DNA from: Auricularia sp. M13
Taxonomy: Eukaryota; Basidiomycota; Agaricomycetes; Auriculariales; Auriculariaceae
Length of the DNA: 64,000 nt
Direction of reading: 5' to 3'
Assembly (NCBI GenBank): GCA_037042915.1
Contig: CM073193.1
Location: forward strand, 2,108,001-2,172,000
Part shown: one piece after another, positions 1-11,163 of the stretch
How positions within the stretch are numbered: position 1 is the first letter of the stretch
Layout of the letters: the number at the start of each line of letters is the position of its first letter
Made by a program: the position numbers and the translations under genes
Notes under the pieces: model-generated
What the model was told of the DNA's origin: nothing
Database searches by the model: none
What the model saw: the letters and a program-made list of their open reading frames with translations, nothing else

Positions 1-970
1 GACCTTGCTGTCGAGCCAGATGCCTTCCCAGCACACCTCGAGAACGCGACGGCATACGGCGTACGGGTCCGCGTGCAAGCCGCGGAAGAGCGCCCAGAAT
101 GCGTCGCGGTGCTCTTCCAGGAAGACCGTCTTGACTGCCGAGGGCGTCCCGGGCGACAGGAACGAGAGAATGAATAGGATGTAGAGCGTCCGGATGTCTG
201 GGCGCGCGAGCGGCAACGGCTCGGGTTTGCCTTTGCGGCGCATGCTGAGCAGACGCGGCAGAGACTGCGTATGGTTAGAACCGTCTAACACAAATGAGAT
301 TTTGCTCACCTTCTGGCTCCAGTTGAATACCTTAAGCAGTGTCGGACGCTCGCGCCCTCCGCCAAAGTCTGATATGGCGTTGAGCAGTTTGAGCGTTGCG
401 AGCACATGGTCGTTCTGCGCGGCCGTCAAGCCGCCGTTCAGCCTGCGCATCCACGTAGGCGAGAGCAGAGCTTTGACGATGTTCCATCCAGCAGCATGGT
501 AAACGAAGTGAACGGAGAGCAAGTTGAGCAAAGCAGCCAAAAGGCCCATGGCCAGCGGCTGAATGGTGGTATGTTGCTATAGCACAGTGTGAGCAGACGT
601 ACAGATATTCCATGATGTAACGCACACGAATAGCAGTCTCCCAGACGTCAAAGACGTCTGTTGCGCCGGGCTGGGCATCCAGCCATGCTTTTGCCAGCAG
701 CAAGCGCGCGTCCTGCGGGCCGATGGATTCGTCGTGCTTGAGAGAAAACTTGTTGCGCAGTGCGACAAGTGCTGTAATTTGAATAAGATTCAGAATTTAT
801 GCTATAACGGGCTTACCGTCGCGAAGCTCATCTTGATTCTGGTTCTGCAGCGCGCGGTGAACGTCGGATCCGTTTGCAAACGAGATTTTTGGCGCGGCTT
901 CAGCAACCTTGACGCGTTTTTGTCGCGCTGGGTCGTCACCGGCTATAGATTTGCGTTTATATGAGGCCAT
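1..970 (-). CDS. URB1: URB1/NPA1-like nucleolar pre-ribosomal protein, N-terminal part
   Basis: URB1 (Npa1) acts in the nucleolus in early assembly of the large ribosomal subunit. Four exons can be read on the minus strand: 970-817, 771-626, 576-310 and 264 to the window edge, with introns of 45-49 bases (donors GTAAGC, GTGCGT, GTGAGC). Phases agree throughout and give about 277 residues. The start at 970 gives MASYKRKS followed by a basic, nuclear-signal-like stretch (PARQKRVKV). The body matches what I know of the Npa1 N-terminal domain: LLKVFNWSQKSLPRLLSMRR, then a region ending in RRVLEVCWEGIWLDSKV. Full-length family members exceed 1,000 residues, so most of the protein lies beyond the left edge. 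Family assignment is from memory of the domain pattern; the exon structure is seen directly. Confidence 0.85.
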
Positions 971-1666
971 AGGGGCGGGTCACACTCAGTCTGAGCCCGC
1001 CGTGGTTGCGGAAGCGCTGAGAAAATTGGAGCACTGTGAAAATTATTGGCTGTAACGCCAATAGATCGTTGGCCGTGAACGAGCGGCCACAGTGAGCGTC
1101 TACGGTGGACTTCGCAGAGCAAGGAGCTGGAAGAGCGGAGTGCGGATTGGCGTTCGACGCGGTGGCTGCCAGAAATATTTCGGCAAAGGCCGGATTCACA
1201 ATTCAATTTCTCACTGGCGCGTCGAGGACGCGTTTATCAGCGCTAATCAACGTAGGCAGCTTACAATGGCGCCTTTTAGCCGCCTTGGTATGCGCTGTCT
1301 CGGGTTAATATCTCCCTAGGCCTTCCTAGCACTCTGCACCAAGCTCTGCACTCTTGCCTGGACTCTGAATACCACATGGTGAGTCTCACCTAACGAGCTG
1401 TCTTACGGGCCTGAGCTTATTTGCAGCAAGTGCGCGTGCTGTCAGCCGGGTCGTCTCTTGAGGATAAACAACGAAAGTTGCGGCGCAGGGCGAAACGTAA
1501 GCCCACTCAGTCCTAATATTGCTCAAGCCTATCTTCCTCCGTAAGGTCTGCAAAGGAGACTACTCAAACCTCCCTTCCTTCCTCACCTCACACTGGTTAA
1601 TCATTCTAAATAAGGTGGAGGATTAAACATTCAGACACGTCCTCCCTTTTCCCTCCATGTCTTATA
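971..1666. other. Upstream region of URB1, no firm gene
   Basis: No convincing protein is seen. A possible micro-exon pattern exists at 1374-1536: an ATG directly followed by a GTGAGT donor, then a short basic reading after a TTTGCAG acceptor. It matches nothing I recognise and could be chance. The region probably holds the URB1 promoter. Confidence 0.35.
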
Positions 1667-2093
1667 ATGGAGGACAACACGGCGGCTGCTGTGGTACATC
1701 CGTCCGTCCTGTCCCGCCTACCTGTAGCTATCTCTTTTTCTATACGCTAACATCTCGCCAGGATTCGTTGAAGACCTCGTCCCTCGTGATGCCCGAGGTA
1801 TATACTGTACCGTACGCCATGGATTTGCAGACACAACGGAAACATCCTAAAACAGCCGAACACACTGAGACGCGCGTCCCTCGACACAGTGCGAGGTCTG
1901 GCAGTCTATTCGCGCAGAGATCTCCACTCGAGTCGAGCTTCCACGGGCACGCGGCACAAGCCCACGGTCCTGCTCGAGGAAAATATAGGTCCATGGTGCC
2001 AGTCACCCATGGCCAGTAGTCTGTAGAAAGTTGTCGCCGACGCGTGCGAGACCGCGCTCAAGGAGCAAAAAGATGCATCATGATTGCAGCGGA
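1667..2093 (+). CDS. Possible small multi-exon gene, unknown function
   Basis: Three exons with consistent phase can be placed: 1667-1723 (MEDNTAAAVVHPSVLSRLP), 1762-1797 and 1856 to about 1987. The first intron has a good branch site (GCTAAC) ahead of its CAG. The third exon reads PNTLRRASLDTVRGLAVYS and continues open. The last junction is unclear: after a weak donor near 1988 a coding-looking segment follows to a stop near 2093 (KVVADACETALKEQKDAS), but its phase does not fit the only GT available. No family is recognised. It may be a real small protein, a decayed gene or chance; transcripts would decide. Confidence 0.28.
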
Positions 2094-5000
2094 GCAGGCG
2101 TAGAAGTGTGCAACTTTGAAGGCGTTTTCAAGTGTGAAAGGCGACCAGCCACTGGCTCGCGCCAGGCAGCATTCAGATGTTCGCACGACGCGCGCACCAC
2201 GTTCAACGTAAGCATCGATATATTGAAGAGCTCGTGACTCGTGCGCTAGGATTCAACGCATCGCCTGCCGTGCCCAGAGGTACTATCGCGCAGCGACAAT
2301 GTCGTTGAGTGGCAAGATGGGCCGAGCGCCGGCGGCGGCGCATAGAAATTTCTCAATCGCCGGGTATTCCAGCTCTGAGCCTTGAATTTTCGCGCACGCA
2401 GACAATGCGCGCTACAGTCCGCTGTGCTCTGGTAGACCTAAGGCCAAGCATTGGGATGCGGTAGGCGGCACCGACTGCGCGACAGTCACCGTTGCGCAGT
2501 CGGTGAGGAGGCGATGTTGTCGGGCAAATTCGAGTGGGACGTTTCCATGTACGGAGGTGCGGCGTCGAGCGGTGTCTGGCAACGAAGGGAAGAGGTTGGC
2601 GAGTGGATGCCGAGCATAGAATGGGGGTGGGAATGACCCATGTCCTCGCAAGTCTCCTAGACCCCGAACGATCGGGCACCTCCCAAAAAAAAATGGGTAT
2701 TGCCGCGACGGGAGAACTCGATAGAGTTAGCCACGGACAGATCAAACACGAGATTCGAGTTGCAGGGTGCTGGTGCTGTTCGATCGTTGCGGCGAGCGGG
2801 TTTGCCAGGCGCCGGATAAGGTCACTACCCTTCGAGACGAGGCTGCAGGGCGGGATCGGCATCGTCAGTTGCTGATGTTCGACTTTTCGGTCAGATTCAA
2901 CCGGGCCCGATGCGAAGGAGGAGCCCTCGGCCCCTCTAATCCGTTTGCACGTCCACTCATGTGCCCGTATGTGGTATCAATCGAAAGCTCCTGGTCATCG
3001 GAATAGGCCAAGCGTGTAAAACCGGGAGGGACGCGAAGTTGGCGAGCACAGTGAGTAATTGGATGCCTGGCTGCTGAAACAGTCGGCGCAGATCAGTATT
3101 CAAACCTCCCGTCCTCGGGTAACGCGAGCGAGTCACAAAGCCGAGGTCACGAGCAGGTCCGGGGTCCTTGTCACTGAAACGGCCAGAGTAATTGTTTCTG
3201 AGAAGCGAAGAATGAGCGTCGCCTGGCAGGATATCCGCCGACGGACAAACAGCGCCCCAGAATGATACCCCGCTTCTAGAACCTCCCTCACGCCGCCGCG
3301 CAGAACAAAGGCAATGAACCGAAAGCGAGCGCACCACACCCTGGCCGCTCCACGTTATCGCTAGCAGGAAACAATGTCTCGGGATTCACGGTCCGCTGCC
3401 TTTCCAGAGGTGCATCAGCAGCGGCCAAGGGGCAAATAACCTGAGCTGCCGGCAGTGTCCTCCACGGTCCACGAAGTCAGGCGACAGCGCATTAGAGACA
3501 GAAAACCCGCGAACACAGTCGTGGATGAGATCATACACGGCCGCGCTCGCGGCTCCCGTGCTGTCTCATCAGCGTCGCTCTGGACGGAAGCGCTACCAGA
3601 GCTTTTGTCGCTATGATCCTATGCGCTCGCGAGGTACCCCTCACGCTGTCTTGCACGTCGGCGCGATGAGTTGTGGGTGCTCCTTTTGCAGTATGGTCGA
3701 TATTCAAGCCGTACTCGATGCTGGGCCCATCTGCAACCAGACGGTTCGGCGGTGACTGGGCGTAACGCAGCTTGACTAGGCTCTTTCGTGGTTATGAACG
3801 GCAACCAGTATCCACTAGCCAGGAATATGATACTGGAGTCTACGCACCTGGTTCCCTGCAACGAAATCTTGCTCGCTCTCATCCTAGACCGGCGCCTGTC
3901 TTCGGATCGACTTGGGCGCTTCGTTGTTAGCGCTTGACAGAAGGCGCTTCCCTGTCAGTCAACCCGTGGATGCCCGCGCACAACAGGGTATTGGGATGAG
4001 GCCTTTGCCAATTGGTGCGCCGAGACTATGTCTTGACTCTGTGCTGTAGAAAGAAGCACTGGAGTTTACTGCAGAGTTCGTGAGTGTCTCAAGTACATAG
4101 ACAAATTACTGTAACCATTAGCTTACTCTAATAAGTCTTGCAGCGATTCGCATCTTTGCAGAGATATCCTGGACTTGACCAAAGCCTGTTGTTCCCACAG
4201 GGGGAGCATAATGAGGGACTCGTCGGAGAAATGCGCGAAATTCCGGCTCCGTGTTGCTCCCAGTTGCGCCCGCTCAGGTTCGGCTGACTTGCGAATCTCG
4301 AAGCCGCAGGCCCCAGTATCGCCCATTAGGCGTCCAGGAACTAAGTGATGCACAGGTAAACGAGGTTTCTGCAGCTGATTAAAATCCAGTGAGCGCTACG
4401 CTGGATGCAGACTCATGTGACACCGGCACGCGTCGTTCGATGGATCCAGGGACAGTACGACCCGCCAACTGGTCGTATATCGGAGATACTGGTCGCGCAG
4501 CTCGATTATGATCTTGTCATCTGCAGAGGCAGTCTCCCGCTGGTCATTCTCGAGCGACTGTCGCTAAAAGCTTGTTACTCACACTGGCTGCAGCGCCGCA
4601 GGACTGGCAGCAGCGTATAGTATGCATATGTCGGCGGCCGCTGGTGCAGACGTCGACGCCGCTGCGACCGGTGTTTGTCTGGCAAATCGCCCCGCTGACG
4701 CCTTGACGGGGCATCCGGCCGGCCGAATTGGCTCCAGCTTGTCCTTGAGGCATGTGACCACGCGGGTCACCGCGCTGGCTTTCCGCTATCAGAGTCCATA
4801 CACCTCGACTCGGAGTAGAGCTGACCATCTTCCGACTGGTTTTGGAGTCTCTTGCCTGGGAATATGATACACACCGACCAGCGGCTCGCGTCAGTGCCCA
4901 ATCGGCGGACAGAGATTTGTGGTGGGGGGACGCTTGTCTCCTCCAGGATGCGAAAGCGGGGAAAGAGATGTTTTGACCGGCAGTCGGAGATCGAGTTGCA

Positions 5001-5180
5001 ATGGTCTCTGATCAAAATTGTCCCGCCGGCGGCTGCTCTTCATTTTGTGGGATCTCCGCTACTGTACAGTCAGGCCTGGCAGCGCTAGGTTGCCACTGTC
5101 CAGCGGGACAGCCTAGGGAAGCTCCATATATTCAACCGTCGGCGGCCTCCTTGGTTTCTCGATTCCTAACTTGTGCATGA
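2094..5180. other. Gene-poor stretch
   Basis: About 3 kb with only short, composition-driven reading frames on both strands. The longest is a minus-strand frame of 169 codons at 2353-2862, which has no recognisable motif and no fitting splice partners. I see no LTRs, terminal repeats or long tandem repeats. It may be old decayed transposon or gene sequence. Confidence 0.4.
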
Positions 5181-5189
5181 CGGTCTGGC

Positions 5190-5378
5190 CAGCTTTCAAG
5201 AGCGACCTCATGCTGCGTTGCCTAGATCCCACAAGTTAGAAAGTCATCTTTGCACCTTTGCAATTCCATGACATAGCTTTATGCCAAAATTGCAGGGTGC
5301 ACCGGTGAATTTTGAACTTGTGGGATCTGGGCAACCCGCAAAGCTCGCTCTTCAGCTCTATCCAGCATTCAGTTCTTG
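5190..5378. repeat. Imperfect inverted repeat (hairpin), possible decayed MITE
   Basis: Two arms of about 65-75 bases pair around a loop of about 20 bases near 5270-5285. The best core is GTTGCCTAGATCCCACAAG at 5218-5236 against CTTGTGGGATCTGGGCAAC at 5318-5336, with one mismatch. Outward, GAGCGA and CTTTCAAGAGC-like stretches also pair with gaps. No clear target duplication is visible, so it is probably an old element remnant. Confidence 0.5.
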
Positions 5379-5674
5379 TCAGCCCAAAATTTGCAACACA
5401 CTCGGCTTGCCTTCCAAAGGCAAGCTTTCCCGTCAGTCAGGTAGGTTCAAATTAGTGTTCGATGTTTATTACAGCAGAACATTGCTGACCGTTGGACAGT
5501 GTGACGACTCTAAGGGGATCAAATTCTACCTCGTTATTCCCTTGCGTCTTGACGGTACACCGGAGGGGTCAGAAACCCAAATACTAATAGTTTGCGGTGA
5601 GTGGGGTGTCATTCTTCTGCGGTATTGTACAAATTGCTGATCGTACTCAAAGAACATCTGCGTTCGGATAGAGA

Positions 5675-6746
5675 TCAAGCAAGCTTTACGTCCACCTCGA
5701 CAGGCTTGAGATAGACGCTCTTTCCCGAATGCGTCGGATAATCGGCCTTCACATCCGGCTCCCAGCCGTCTTTCGGAATGTATGTCTCGCGGACTTCCCT
5801 CTTGGCCTCCGTGGAAACGCCGAGCTCCTTGTCGCGCTCATCGAGGGCGTCCTTGAAGCCCCGAGTCTGACTCTCGTCCGTCCAGCTCATCATGAGCTGC
5901 GGAGGTCCCATGGGGATGTCAGGGTGCTCGTCGAAAACCCACGTGTGGATTGTCTTGCCTGCGAGGCGATAGACACGTGTTACATGATGCGCCATGCCCT
6001 CCAAACTCCCACGCCACGCACCGTATGTCTTGCGGAGGGCGAGCATCGCTGGCTGCTCCGCCGTATCGGCCACAGCATCTACGCTCGATATCAGCAGACG
6101 GCTCATCTCTCCGCGGTATCTGCGTACTCGGCACTCCGGCCTTGGTGACCAGCATGCTATGCGACGTTGATTAGCCCTGCGTAAGCTCCCGTAGCTAAAA
6201 GTACGCACAGTAAACCGCTTTCGACTTCGTACTTATGGGAGTGCCAGTATTTCTTCTCTTCGTCGGGCAGAGACTTGAAGACTTCATCTGTCACGATGTA
6301 CTCGATGCCTACACCCATGATTAGCGTGATAGCACGTTGCAAGACTGCGAATCCTCACCGATCAGCCTGGCGTTATCTCCAGGTCCGTCACTTGACCAAG
6401 CAGCTCAGCATACCGATTCACATGTATACGAGCAGCCTCACTAAATAACGCATTGGTGCATATCCGGACGGAAGTGCGTGCAGACTATCCATCATTCGTC
6501 AGAATGTGAGAGGAAGTCCTCTGCATTCGTGTGACGTGCAGTGATGAGCGCGGACGGCACGCGTCCTGTCGTGCGCATACGGATGGAACGCGCAGATGTG
6601 CTGGTGGATCCTACGAGAGGCTGAGCACTGGCTCGCTACACTGATCGAGGCACCCTTACTTTTGGATCGGTTGGAACGACATCAGCGGCACCCGCTGAGT
6701 GGTAGGCGTGGGTGCCGTAGGCAGCCTGCTTGGTCTCTGCGTCCAT
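5675..6746 (-). CDS. OBAP-like (DUF1264) protein, apparently frame-damaged at exon 1
   Basis: Oil-body-associated protein family (DUF1264); the role in fungi is not settled. Eight exons are seen: 6746-6660, 6610-6540, 6484-6442, 6390-6359, 6308-6209, 6156-6128, 6078-6022 and 5958-5675. They give [70 protein letters not shown] and [10 protein letters not shown], all typical of the family. Exons 2-8 join in phase. Exon 1 (MDAETKQ to VPTDPK, then GTAAGG) ends in phase 0 while exon 2 needs two more bases, so the exons total 703 nt, one more than a multiple of three. Two missing bases at the exon 1 border would restore 234 residues. Intron 2 (6539-6485) starts GCACGT, so it would be a GC-AG intron. 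A TATA box lies 63 bases ahead of the ATG. Confidence 0.8.
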
Positions 6747-6808
6747 GGAGAATGAATCGATGCGCTCGAAGAACTGAGGTCCGCGCAAAAGTCGCGCAGC
6801 GCTCCGCC

Positions 6809-6816
6809 TTTTATAT
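6809..6816 (-). promoter_or_regulatory. TATA box of the OBAP-like gene
   Basis: TATAAAAG read on the minus strand, about 63 bases upstream of the chosen ATG at 6746. It argues against using an in-frame ATG-like start further upstream. Confidence 0.55.
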
Positions 6817-7105
6817 GCGAGAGTCACTTGAATGACTGTCTTTACGTCATCGTAGGACGTGCGGGTTACGTTGGGGGAAGCGGGGCTGTTTTCGCGAGCT
6901 CTTCGTCTCGGGCAGTCTTAGAATCGCCTCAGACGGGCTCCGTCCCGCAAGGAAAGCTCGAACATGAGTGGGACGGACTTGCTAAAAGCGGATGATCCGC
7001 CCATGAGCCCGGTGAGTTCTCACCGCGCGGCAGTGCTTTGTGGCAGTTGAAGTATCCACCGAATGTGGTGCCAAAAACGCTGCCGCCGCCGCTCTCTCCC
7101 TCGCC

Positions 7106-8148
7106 ATGTTTTTCTACGCGGCGCTTATCCTAGCTGTGGCGAGAGTGGCTGCAGACACGAGCGTCATCGTTAACGACGCCGACGCGAAGATCGAATGGAT
7201 CCAATCTTCCACCACGAACCAGACGTGCGAAACTCAAGATCTCGGGGCGCCGTGCGACCATACCTGGTGCGCAAGAGTTCTCGAAGCTGCAGCGATGATC
7301 TCCCTGATAATGGGGCGCTCTGATCAGGTGGGTCGGGCACCAAGTGAGCCACTTCGACGGGAACGCGCACTTCACCTTTGGCCCCGATACGAGCCTGCAG
7401 TTCACGTTCAAGGGTTCGTCTTTCCGACCCTCACCGCAAGCGGCGTGCTAATATAGCACTTATCCCGCCCAGGATGCTCTGTGGGCGTCTTCGGCGTGCA
7501 GTTGTCCTGGTCTGGTCGCGGACTCGCCAGCGTCGACGGCGGAGCAGAGGCCACGTTTGATACGCACTCTCCCGATGACCAGAGCCACTTCCGGAAGCCA
7601 TTCTACACAACGAGCGGCCTGGACCCAATGAAGACTCATACTCTCACCGTCAAGTACGATCCCTCACAGTTCCAGGAGGATCCGAGTTCAAGGGCCATCT
7701 TGGGCATTGATTACCTCACCTATGGTTATCCAGATGCAATTCCATCCACACCCACCGGTCTCAGATTGTGCGTACTTCGCCTCACTTTGAATTATATTGA
7801 GAGCATCATGGCATTGACCCGGCTCGTTCTGTCCGCATCAGTCCGACTGAAGCCTCGAAAGGGCCAAACATCGCTGAGTGCGTCGGTGGCTTATTAGGAG
7901 GGATAATCGGCATTGCGATGGCCGCGACCATATTTATCTGTTGGAAGAGACGCCGCAGCTTAGCACGTCCAAACGCCGAGCGTGCTACGAATAGCAACGA
8001 CTCGGACCACGACAATGATGGCACATTGAGACCTTGGCGGGGATCGATGCTGCCTGCTTGGCAGTTCCCTGAGGCTCCTTCTGGTCCAGTTACGTCTCCT
8101 CGCCGCATGAAGAACACCTCCGAGCCTCCACCTTACACAGAAAGATAA
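7106..8148 (+). CDS. Secreted-type single-pass membrane protein, unknown function
   Basis: Four exons in agreeing phase: 7106-7266, 7328-7413, 7473-7767 and 7842-8148, encoding 282 residues. The start at 7106 gives a signal peptide (MFFYAALILAVARVAADTS). The ectodomain reads WWVGHQVSHFDGNAHFTF and CSVGVFGVQLSW and looks like the beta-rich ectodomains common in Agaricomycete surface proteins. A transmembrane helix (GGLLGGIIGIAMAATIFICW) is followed by the basic stop-transfer KRRR and a polar tail ending PPPYTER. The proline-rich PPPY end could recruit a WW-domain protein such as a Rsp5-type ubiquitin ligase, which is inference. The topology is signal peptide, ectodomain, TM, cytosolic tail. 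The family is a guess from layout only. Confidence 0.75.
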
Positions 8149-8483
8149 ACGATTTGTAACGACTTTTCGGGCAGGCGATGCTTGCTCGCAATTGAGATTT
8201 ATCTATTTCAGACATGAGCATGTTGGGAATTTGCTTGCTGCAACATTTGTGTGTCCATGGGTTCGAAGAGAGCAAATCACCATCGATCCGGTGCCGCGAT
8301 AGGTGCACGCAGGGTGTACGCTCAAATCACCAAAAGGCCGTCATAAACCAATACCATATTGCATAGCGTACAGATTGAGAGAGTTTCCAGACACAGACAG
8401 CATAACGTGAACCCTAATCAATCCGTCATAAAAGCATGCCGCTGAAGCAGGTGCACGTGGCACCACGGGTTCCAAATCGATCT
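8149..8483. other. Intergenic, convergent 3' ends
   Basis: The 335 bases between the membrane-protein gene (plus) and the small zinc-finger gene (minus). They hold only 3' flanks; I see no further gene. Confidence 0.5.
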
Positions 8484-9034
8484 TCAAAACTTGCGGCCGG
8501 ACCACCACTGGCCCAGGTGGCTGCGCCCGCGCAGCGCCTGGCGCTTGCGACACTTGTTGAGGACGATGTGCTTCCAGAACGCCTGCCGCCTGCTCGACGC
8601 GAACACCGCGCCGCACGCCTCGCACCTCCCGTCCGCGAGGAATCCGGAACCGGAGGCGAACCAGTCGTCCTCGTCACTTGCAGAATGCGTACTGGTGTCG
8701 TGGTGAGAGCGACTGCTTCGTGAGGGCGTCGCGGTTGACGGTTGGAGGTAGATGCGGATGGGGAGCGTCGGCGCGGCTTCCTGTTTCATCGTTGGCGTCG
8801 GCGGCGCGGAGGGCGGCGGGCGGCCTTCGATGACCTGCCAAACGGCGCTACAGTCAGTACTACTAGTGCCAATCTCCGAATGAGCGAGCGGCGTACCATG
8901 TGGATGGGCGCGATGTCCATGTCAATGGTCTCGAACGTGACGGTGAATGTTTCTTTCCCGGTGGCACTGAGTGTGCCAGTGCCACTGGTAGCGTTGGTCG
9001 CCGGTTTGGCGTGCGACTGAGCGGTTGGTTTCAT
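8484..9034 (-). CDS. Small protein with C-terminal C2HC-type zinc finger
   Basis: Two exons, 9034-8897 and 8834-8484, join in phase 0 across a 62-base intron (GTACGC...CAG) and encode 162 residues. The ATG at 9034 is preferred because a TATTAAAA element lies at 9091-9098 (minus sense) and a CT-rich leader follows it; an in-frame ATG at 9103 is the alternative. The middle is serine- and proline-rich. The C-terminal end reads GRCEACGAVF, then WKHIVLNKC, a C-x2-C...H...C pattern that could bind one zinc, followed by a basic tail (RKRQALRGR). No named family is recognised. A nuclear role is possible but only inferred. Confidence 0.6.
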
Positions 9035-9929
9035 TATGTTGGAGAGCGGATGAGAGAGGGGCCAAAGAGACACAATTGCCTGACGCGGGATTTTAATACT
9101 CATTGTGGCGAACGGCTGAACGTGGTGGGCGGTTCGTGACTCGAGATCGGCGTGGTCCACTGACACATTGTCCTGACAACACGGCCACGTGCAATGTGCT
9201 CAGCAATAATTGTCGAGAGCTGGCAATATCGACGCGGGGATCGTATTATCGACTGAGAAATTGTGTAGTTTGGCATCGGTAACGTCGACGGTTTCAAGGC
9301 TGATTGGACCAGACTACCAAGTAGAACAGCACAGCAATGTCCAGCCCGAGTGCGAGTCGTGCTGCATGTCTCTGACGAGTCATATAGCGTCCAGCCACAG
9401 AATAAATGACCTCCGATCTGGAGTTCGTCGCAGCGGTGATATAACGAACCAGCGCAGCACCAGAGCTCATATGCAGAGAGATCATCGTCGTATGCCTTAG
9501 GAACACTGCGAAGACACCAGCTGAGGATTTTCGAAGCCGCGGGATCTCTGGAAGATTATTTCCGGTCGTTTGTAAAATCGCGAGACAAAAGCCAGTCACC
9601 GCCAGTTTCCCGCAGACATCCAAGTCTTCAGGTGCGAGGTCGCAACTCGTCTTTCACTCCTATAGGGCGGGTGCTGTTGCGCTACTCGTCCCGATACGGG
9701 TTTAAGAAGCGAAGCTCGACGCGGAGCGCGGAGGGTAGCCGTTCAGGTGCATCGCAAGCCGCCAGGAGCCTCTCCATCGCATGCCACCTAGCATCCAATC
9801 TTCGAACTCAGCGTATGGTCGAAAACAAGCCGCGTGCGTGCCATCGTGACTGGAAAAGGGCAAGCCAAGAAGCGGAGTCTGGGCGGCGGATGCGCGTGAC
9901 CCTCCTTTCGCTCTTGCTTCTGTCACCCG
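9035..9929. other. Intergenic between divergent genes
   Basis: No gene is recognised in these 895 bases. The left part holds the promoter of the small zinc-finger gene, the right part the promoter of the uracil phosphoribosyltransferase gene. Frames on both strands are short and featureless. Confidence 0.45.
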
Positions 9930-11163
9930 ATGAGCGCCGTCCTGGCCGCCCCAACGACCCAGGCTGCACCCGCAACGGTGCCGCCCAATGTATACACGCT
10001 CAACAGAACCGCCCAGCTTGAGGCGCTGTATACAATCATCAGGGACAAGACAACGTCCAGGGGCGACTTCATCTTCTACTCTGTTCGTACTATCCTCAGG
10101 ATATTGCCCGTATCCTGCTCATAGGATATTTAGGATAGAATTATCCGGTACTTGCTTCCCTATCCTCAAATACCGAGGCTGATATAGATGTAAAGGTTGC
10201 TTGTGGAGGAGGGCCTGAATCACCTGCCGGTCGTCCCCAAGTCCGTTGAGACACCCACGGTACGCGCTCCAGCCGCACCCGCATATACATTGGCTGGTCT
10301 CATATGGTATATTATAGGGTGTCACGTATGAAGGCGTCGGGTTTGAAGGCCGCATCTGCGGCGTGTCCATTCTGCGCGCGGGCGAGGTGCGACTTAGCGC
10401 GCACACGAGCATGCCTGGCACGTGCTCAACGGGCGGCAGGCTATGGAAGCGGGCCTGCGTGAAGTGTGTCGTAGCGTGCGCATAGGCAAGATCCTCATCC
10501 AGCGTGTACGTCGTGCTGCATCGCTTGGCCCTCTGAACTCCGTACTTATGCTGCTGGGTGGTATAGGACGAGGCTACGGCAAAGCCGAAGCTCTTTTATT
10601 CCAAGGTATGTTTCGGGCTTCGGCAGCCCTCTACGCTGCTAAAAGGTGCTTTCAGCTGCCCGAAGACATAGCATCTCGCTACGTCTTACTGCTCGATCCC
10701 ATGCTGGGTCAGTTCGTCTTTAGTCCTCGAGTCACTCAAAGACCGCATACTTATCCAGCCGTCGTCCAGCAACCGGAGGCTCCGCTATCAAGGCCGTCGA
10801 GGTGCTCATGGAGGGCGGCGTACCCGAGGAGCGCATTATCTTCATCAACCTAGTACGTCCATAAACTTTAACATTCACGCCAATAATCACTCACGCTCTC
10901 GTCTAGATTTCCTGTCCCGAAGGTCTAAGCAACTTCTGCACGCGCTATCCGCGACTGCGCGTCGTACGTCCGACGTGCTTGTTCCTTCTGTCTTCTCAGT
11001 GCTTGCCGTCAGATTACTGGCTGGATCGACCAAGGGCTCAACGAGAAAGCGTACATCATCCCTGGGCTTGGAGATTTTGGCGAGCGACGGTATGTTTGTC
11101 TGTATAGTTATCACGTCATGCCTCGATTTCTGAATCGTGTATCGTTTCAGCTACACCATCTAA
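9930..11163 (+). CDS. FUR1: Uracil phosphoribosyltransferase
   Basis: Converts uracil and PRPP to UMP in pyrimidine salvage (cytosol). Eleven exons agree in phase: 9930-10082, 10134-10147, 10196-10259, 10318-10386, 10440-10505, 10567-10605, 10656-10707, 10770-10852, 10907-10963, 11013-11089 and 11151-11163. They encode 228 residues, close to the usual fungal length. Exon 2 is only 14 bases and supplies the first residues of DRIIRLLVEEGLNHLPVV. Further matches are GFEGRICGVSILRAGE, DEATAKPKLFYSK, the PRPP-binding loop LLLDPMLATGGSA, SCPEGLSNFC and the C-terminal PGLGDFGERRYTI. The last exon is only 13 bases. All catalytic-loop residues I know of are present, so the gene looks intact. Confidence 0.93.

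Noticed and set aside
2353-2862. Minus-strand frame of 169 codons in the gene-poor stretch
   Set aside because: No motif, no splice partners and a rich Arg/Pro/Ser composition typical of chance frames.
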